From: Korobacter sp963758505
Lineage (GTDB): Bacteria > Acidobacteriota > Terriglobia > Terriglobales > Acidobacteriaceae
DNA length: 64,000 nucleotides
Direction of reading: 5' to 3'
NCBI GenBank assembly: GCA_963758505.1
Contig: CAVWVJ010000001.1
Span: forward strand, 1,674,001 to 1,738,000
The notes beneath the pieces were generated by a model. It was given only the letters and a program-made list of their open reading frames with translations, searched no databases and was not told where the DNA came from. Positions 60,992 through 64,000 of this stretch are shown piece after piece. The position numbers and the translations under genes were made by a program. Numbering within the stretch: the stretch's first letter is position 1; each line of letters begins with the position of its first letter.

Positions 60992-62981
60992 ATGGATCTT
61001 AAAGTCAGTTCTCCATACAAGCCGCAGGGCGACCAGGCGCGCGCCATCGAACAGTTGACAACCGGCCTCCGCGACGGCGATAAGCACCAGGTGCTGCTCG
61101 GCGTTACCGGCTCGGGCAAAACCTTCACGATGGCGAAGATCATCGAGCAGCTGAACCGCCCGGCGCTCATCCTGGCCCACAACAAGACCCTCGCCGCCCA
61201 GCTCTATCACGAGTTCAAGGGATTTTTCCCGAACAACGCCGTCGAGTACTTCGTCTCGTATTACGACTATTACCAGCCGGAAGCCTATATCCCGGCGGGC
61301 GACGTATATATCGAGAAAGAAGCGACGGTCAATGATGAGCTCGACAAGTTGCGCCTGTCGGCGACAAAGTCTCTGTTCGAGCGGCGCGATGTGATCATCG
61401 TCGCCAGCGTGAGCTGCATCTACGGCCTTGGTTCGCCGGAAGCCTATTACGGCATGTTGCTTTTCCTCGAGAAGGGACAGCGGATCAAGCGCGACGACAT
61501 CCTGAAGAAGCTGGTCGAAATCCTCTACGAGCGGACCAACGACGATTTCCGGCGCGGCACCTTCCGCGTACGCGGCGACGTGATCGAGATCTATCCAACC
61601 TACGAGGACAATGCGTATCGCATCGAGATGTTCGGCGACGAGATCGAGTCGCTCGCGCAGATCGATCCCCTCTTCGGCACGGTGAAGCAGAAATATACCC
61701 GGCTGCCGATTTATCCGAAGTCGCATTACGTGATGCAGCCGGAGCGCAAGAGCTCGGCGGTCACGACGATCCTGGAAGAACTTGGCTGGTGGGAAAACGA
61801 GCTCCAGAAGCAGGGCCGCCTGGTCGAATCGCAGCGCATTCACCAGCGCACGCGTTTCGATCTCGGAGATGATCAAGGAAATGGGGTACTGCCACGGGAT
61901 CGAGAACTACTCGCGGCACTTCACCGGGAGGTTGCCCGGAGAGCCGCCGCCCACGCTGCTCGACTACATGCCGCGCGAGTACCTGTTGTTCATCGACGAG
62001 TCGCACCAGACGGTTCCGCAACTGCACGGCATGTGGCATGGCGACCGCTCGCGCAAGGAGAACCTCATCGAATACGGCTTCCGGTTGCCGAGTGCGCTGG
62101 ATAATCGTCCGCTCACGTTTGATGAGTTCGAGAACCGCGTGAACCAGGCGGTGTATGTCTCCGCGACTCCCGGTCCCTACGAGTTGACCAAGGCTGCCGG
62201 CGTGGTGGTGGAGCAGATCATCCGGCCGACGGGATTGATCGATCCGCAAGTCGAAGTTCGCCCGGTGAAGGGGCAGATCGACGACCTGCTGCACGAAATC
62301 CGCAAGCGCGCCGAAAAGCATGAACGCGTGCTGGTGACCACGCTCACCAAGCGCATGGCGGAAGATTTGAGCGAGTACTACACCGAGGTTGGGGTGCGTT
62401 GCCGCTACATGCACTCGGAAATCGAGACCCTGGAACGGATCAAGATCCTGCGCGACTTGCGCAAGGGAGAATTCGACGTATTGATTGGCATCAATCTGTT
62501 GCGCGAGGGTCTCGACCTGCCGGAGGTTTCCCTGGTGGCGATTCTCGATGCCGACAAGGAAGGTTTCCTGCGTTCGCAGGGATCGCTCATCCAGACCATG
62601 GGCCGTTGCGCGCGCCACCTTGAAGGCCGCGCGATCCTCTATGCCGACCGCATGACCGATTCCATGCAGAAGGCGATCAACGAGACCGATCGCCGCCGAG
62701 CGATCCAGCAGGCGTACAACGAAGAACATGGGATCACGCCGGAATCGATCGTGCGGCCCGTGGACATGGCCCTGGCGGCCATCGTCGGAGCGGACTATGT
62801 GGACATCACCGCGCAACCGGACGAGATTCCCGAATTCAGATCGCAGGAGCAGCTCGACGCCTTTGTCACCAGGCTCGAAAACGACATGCGGGAAGCAGCC
62901 AAGCGTTTTGAGTTCGAGAAGGCTGCGAAGCTGCGCGATCAGATCCGCGACTTGCGAACCAAGGAGTTCATGTTCACCTAG
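60992..62981 (+). CDS. uvrB: Excinuclease ABC subunit B, interrupted by a one-base insertion
   Basis: UvrB loads on damaged DNA with UvrA and guides UvrC. The N-terminal part shows SPYKPQGDQARAIEQL, Walker A GVTGSGKTFTMA, AHNKTLAAQLYHEFK and the YYDYYQPEAYIP beta-hairpin. It runs in frame to RTRFDL (residue 291). At 61865-61866 one extra G shifts the frame; removing it gives CTC GAG ATG ATC and continues EMIKEMGYCHGIENYSRH ... FIDESHQT ... the UVR tail (FEFEKAAKLRDQIRDL), total 662 residues, the usual size. As a DNA-repair gene with both parts perfect, a sequencing error is more likely than loss. Confidence 0.93.
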
Positions 62982-62987
62982 CGCCGG

Positions 62988-63680
62988 CTAGAAGGAACTC
63001 AGGCCGGGGGCGGTCGCGCGCACGAACGGAACCGGATCGCCCAGGGCCTCTCGCTTCGCAAACGTGAGCTCCGCCTCGAGCGAAGAAAAGCGAGCGAGAA
63101 TTTCATTCATCCGCAGTGACATGCTGCGGATCGTGGTGAGCTGGTCGCGTACCTCGCCGGAAAACTGTTCCGGCTGCATCAGCAGAAGCTCGGCATTGCC
63201 GAGCACGGACGTCAACGCGTTGTTCAGCCCGTGCCGCATCTCCAGCATGTAACGCCCGAGAGTCGCCTGGGCGCTGGCCTCGGCAGCCATCTTCTCGGCC
63301 CGCTCCGCGCGGTGAATGGTTTCGACACGCCGCAGGCATTCGGAGGCGAGCAGGATCAATAGCTCGAGCCATCCTTCATGTTGCCGCATCACCATGATGC
63401 GCGAACTGTGTGCAATTGTGTTGGACGGTGTCGTCTCGGAGAGCACGGCAATCACCTGTTGCGGCGCTTGGGCAACGGAGGTGAGCAATAAGGAGAGCCG
63501 GTTGGTCTCAACCGGGCCAAGGATGATCAGGCCGCACGAGCGGCTCGCATGTCCGGTATATACCTCGCTCGTCATTACCGTGAACGCCGGCACCATCCGT
63601 TCGGAGTGCCACCGGCCCATCAGCGATTGCGCGAACTCGGGGTGATCGGAGATCACCAGAACGCTGGGCTGTTGCATCAT
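62988..63680 (-). CDS. Receiver-like plus DHp-only signalling protein (kinase without ATPase domain)
   Basis: A 230-residue protein. The N-terminal ~115 residues resemble a degenerate receiver (SVLVISDHPEFAQSLM ... GLIILGPVET) but lack the acidic pocket. After a helix comes a DHp-like hairpin, RHGLNNALTSVLGNAELLLMQP, which matches the H-box of histidine kinases (compare HELNNPLTAIVGYAQLL of the kinase at 18723), and a second helix VRDQLTTIRSMSLRMNEILARF. No ATP-binding domain follows. It could be a histidine phosphotransfer or dimerisation partner. Next to a partial gene on the same strand. Confidence 0.7.
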   Translation of the reverse strand: MMQQPSVLVISDHPEFAQSLMGRWHSERMVPAFTVMTSEVYTGHASRSCGLIILGPVETNRLSLLLTSVAQAPQQVIAVLSETTPSNTIAHSSRIMVMRQHEGWLELLILLASECLRRVETIHRAERAEKMAAEASAQATLGRYMLEMRHGLNNALTSVLGNAELLLMQPEQFSGEVRDQLTTIRSMSLRMNEILARFSSLEAELTFAKREALGDPVPFVRATAPGLSSF

Positions 63681-63692
63681 TCCACCTCTTCC

Positions 63693-64000
63693 TTACCCCA
63701 ACGCAAATTCGGCCTCACGAATCAACTCGAGCAGGCGCTGAGCGGTTGCAGTCAAGAAAACGATTTTGTCGATATCGCAACCCTCGCGGATCTGGGCGAT
63801 AAATTCCTGGGTCCGGGCGGCCTCGCAGTGAGCAATCGTGAGCGCCGTCGAGAGGGCCCCGGTGACTCCTTCCCGGAATTCGTCGAAAGCTTTCCGGAGG
63901 ATGAGCCGCGCCGCGACCGAAGCCTTTACGGCGCCCACCGATTCGTCGTCGTCCACAAGAAATGCCTTGGTCTCCCACGAGGAGAGCCGAACCGCGGAGC
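63693..64000 (-). CDS. Partial gene of unknown function, 5' end beyond the window
   Basis: The frame is open from the stop at 63693 to the right edge with no plausible start before it (reads SAVRLSSWETKAFLVDDDE... at the edge), so the protein is longer than the 102 codons seen. The visible part is helical (RLILRKAFDEFREGVTG, RTQEFIAQIREGCDIDKI, TATAQRLLELIREAEFALG) with no motif I know. A GTG at 63956 is possible. The gene precedes the DHp-only protein by 12 bases and probably forms a unit with it. Confidence 0.6.
   Translation of the reverse strand, partial: SAVRLSSWETKAFLVDDDESVGAVKASVAARLILRKAFDEFREGVTGALSTALTIAHCEAARTQEFIAQIREGCDIDKIVFLTATAQRLLELIREAEFALG

Overview
The window is a 64 kb piece of a high-GC bacterial chromosome. 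Gene content points to the Acidobacteriota, probably the Terriglobia (Koribacter/Acidobacteriaceae side). The reasons are a complete-looking squalene-hopene block, an Omp85 protein with many POTRA repeats, a subclass B3 metallo-beta-lactamase, a GH144-type glucanase, frequent GTG/TTG starts, weak or absent Shine-Dalgarno sequences on several genes, and intergenic 'TGTCATCCTGAGCG' repeats. The assignment is inference from content; there is no rRNA gene to test it.

Layout. 1-7.4 kb (minus): an outer-membrane biogenesis operon with Omp85 (seven POTRA domains), a SurA-N-like chaperone and a TamB/AsmA-like protein running off the left edge. 7.4-12 kb (plus): a ThiF/MoeB-type E1-like enzyme, a secreted protein, an MFS carrier, and an ECF sigma factor with a small zinc anti-sigma. 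12.2-17.8 kb (plus): shikimate kinase, a secreted protein, and the aspartate-to-lysine/diaminopimelate operon asd-lysC-dapB-dapA. 17.8-23.6 kb: a degenerate sigma-like protein, a large hybrid histidine kinase, and a divergent HD-GYP response regulator. 23.8 kb: a B3 metallo-beta-lactamase with Gln at the first zinc-ligand position. 24.7-35.1 kb (minus): one long hopanoid block, ispH-shc-hpnA-hpnG-(two Zn alcohol dehydrogenases)-hpnC (split)-hpnD-hpnE, mostly with 1-4 bp gene overlaps. 35.4-50 kb: GH144-like glucanase, repeat clusters, an internally duplicated membrane protein, class I fumarase, a STAS protein, a VanX-type dipeptidase, accA, dnaE, an orphan hydG, and a polytopic membrane protein. 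50-64 kb: a four-copy ~91 bp tandem repeat directly before rpsA, then guaA, a frameshifted membrane protein, a frameshifted saccharopine-dehydrogenase-like gene, doxX, a fused E1 alpha/beta dehydrogenase, a probable SRP RNA, an epimerase, gph, a frameshifted uvrB, and two signalling-type proteins at the right edge.

How it fits together. IspH supplies isoprenoid units. HpnC/D/E make squalene, SHC cyclises it, and HpnA/HpnG belong to side-chain chemistry. The two tandem zinc dehydrogenases lie inside this operon and are candidates for an unassigned redox step of side-chain maturation. Omp85/SurA/TamB and the hopanoids both serve the outer envelope; the metallo-beta-lactamase, VanX-like enzyme and lysine/DAP operon bear on peptidoglycan.

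Four genes (hpnC, a membrane protein, saccharopine-dehydrogenase-like, uvrB) are broken by frameshifts. In uvrB, removing one base restores a textbook protein, so sequencing indels are as likely as real decay. No CRISPR array, insertion sequence, prophage or tRNA was recognised.
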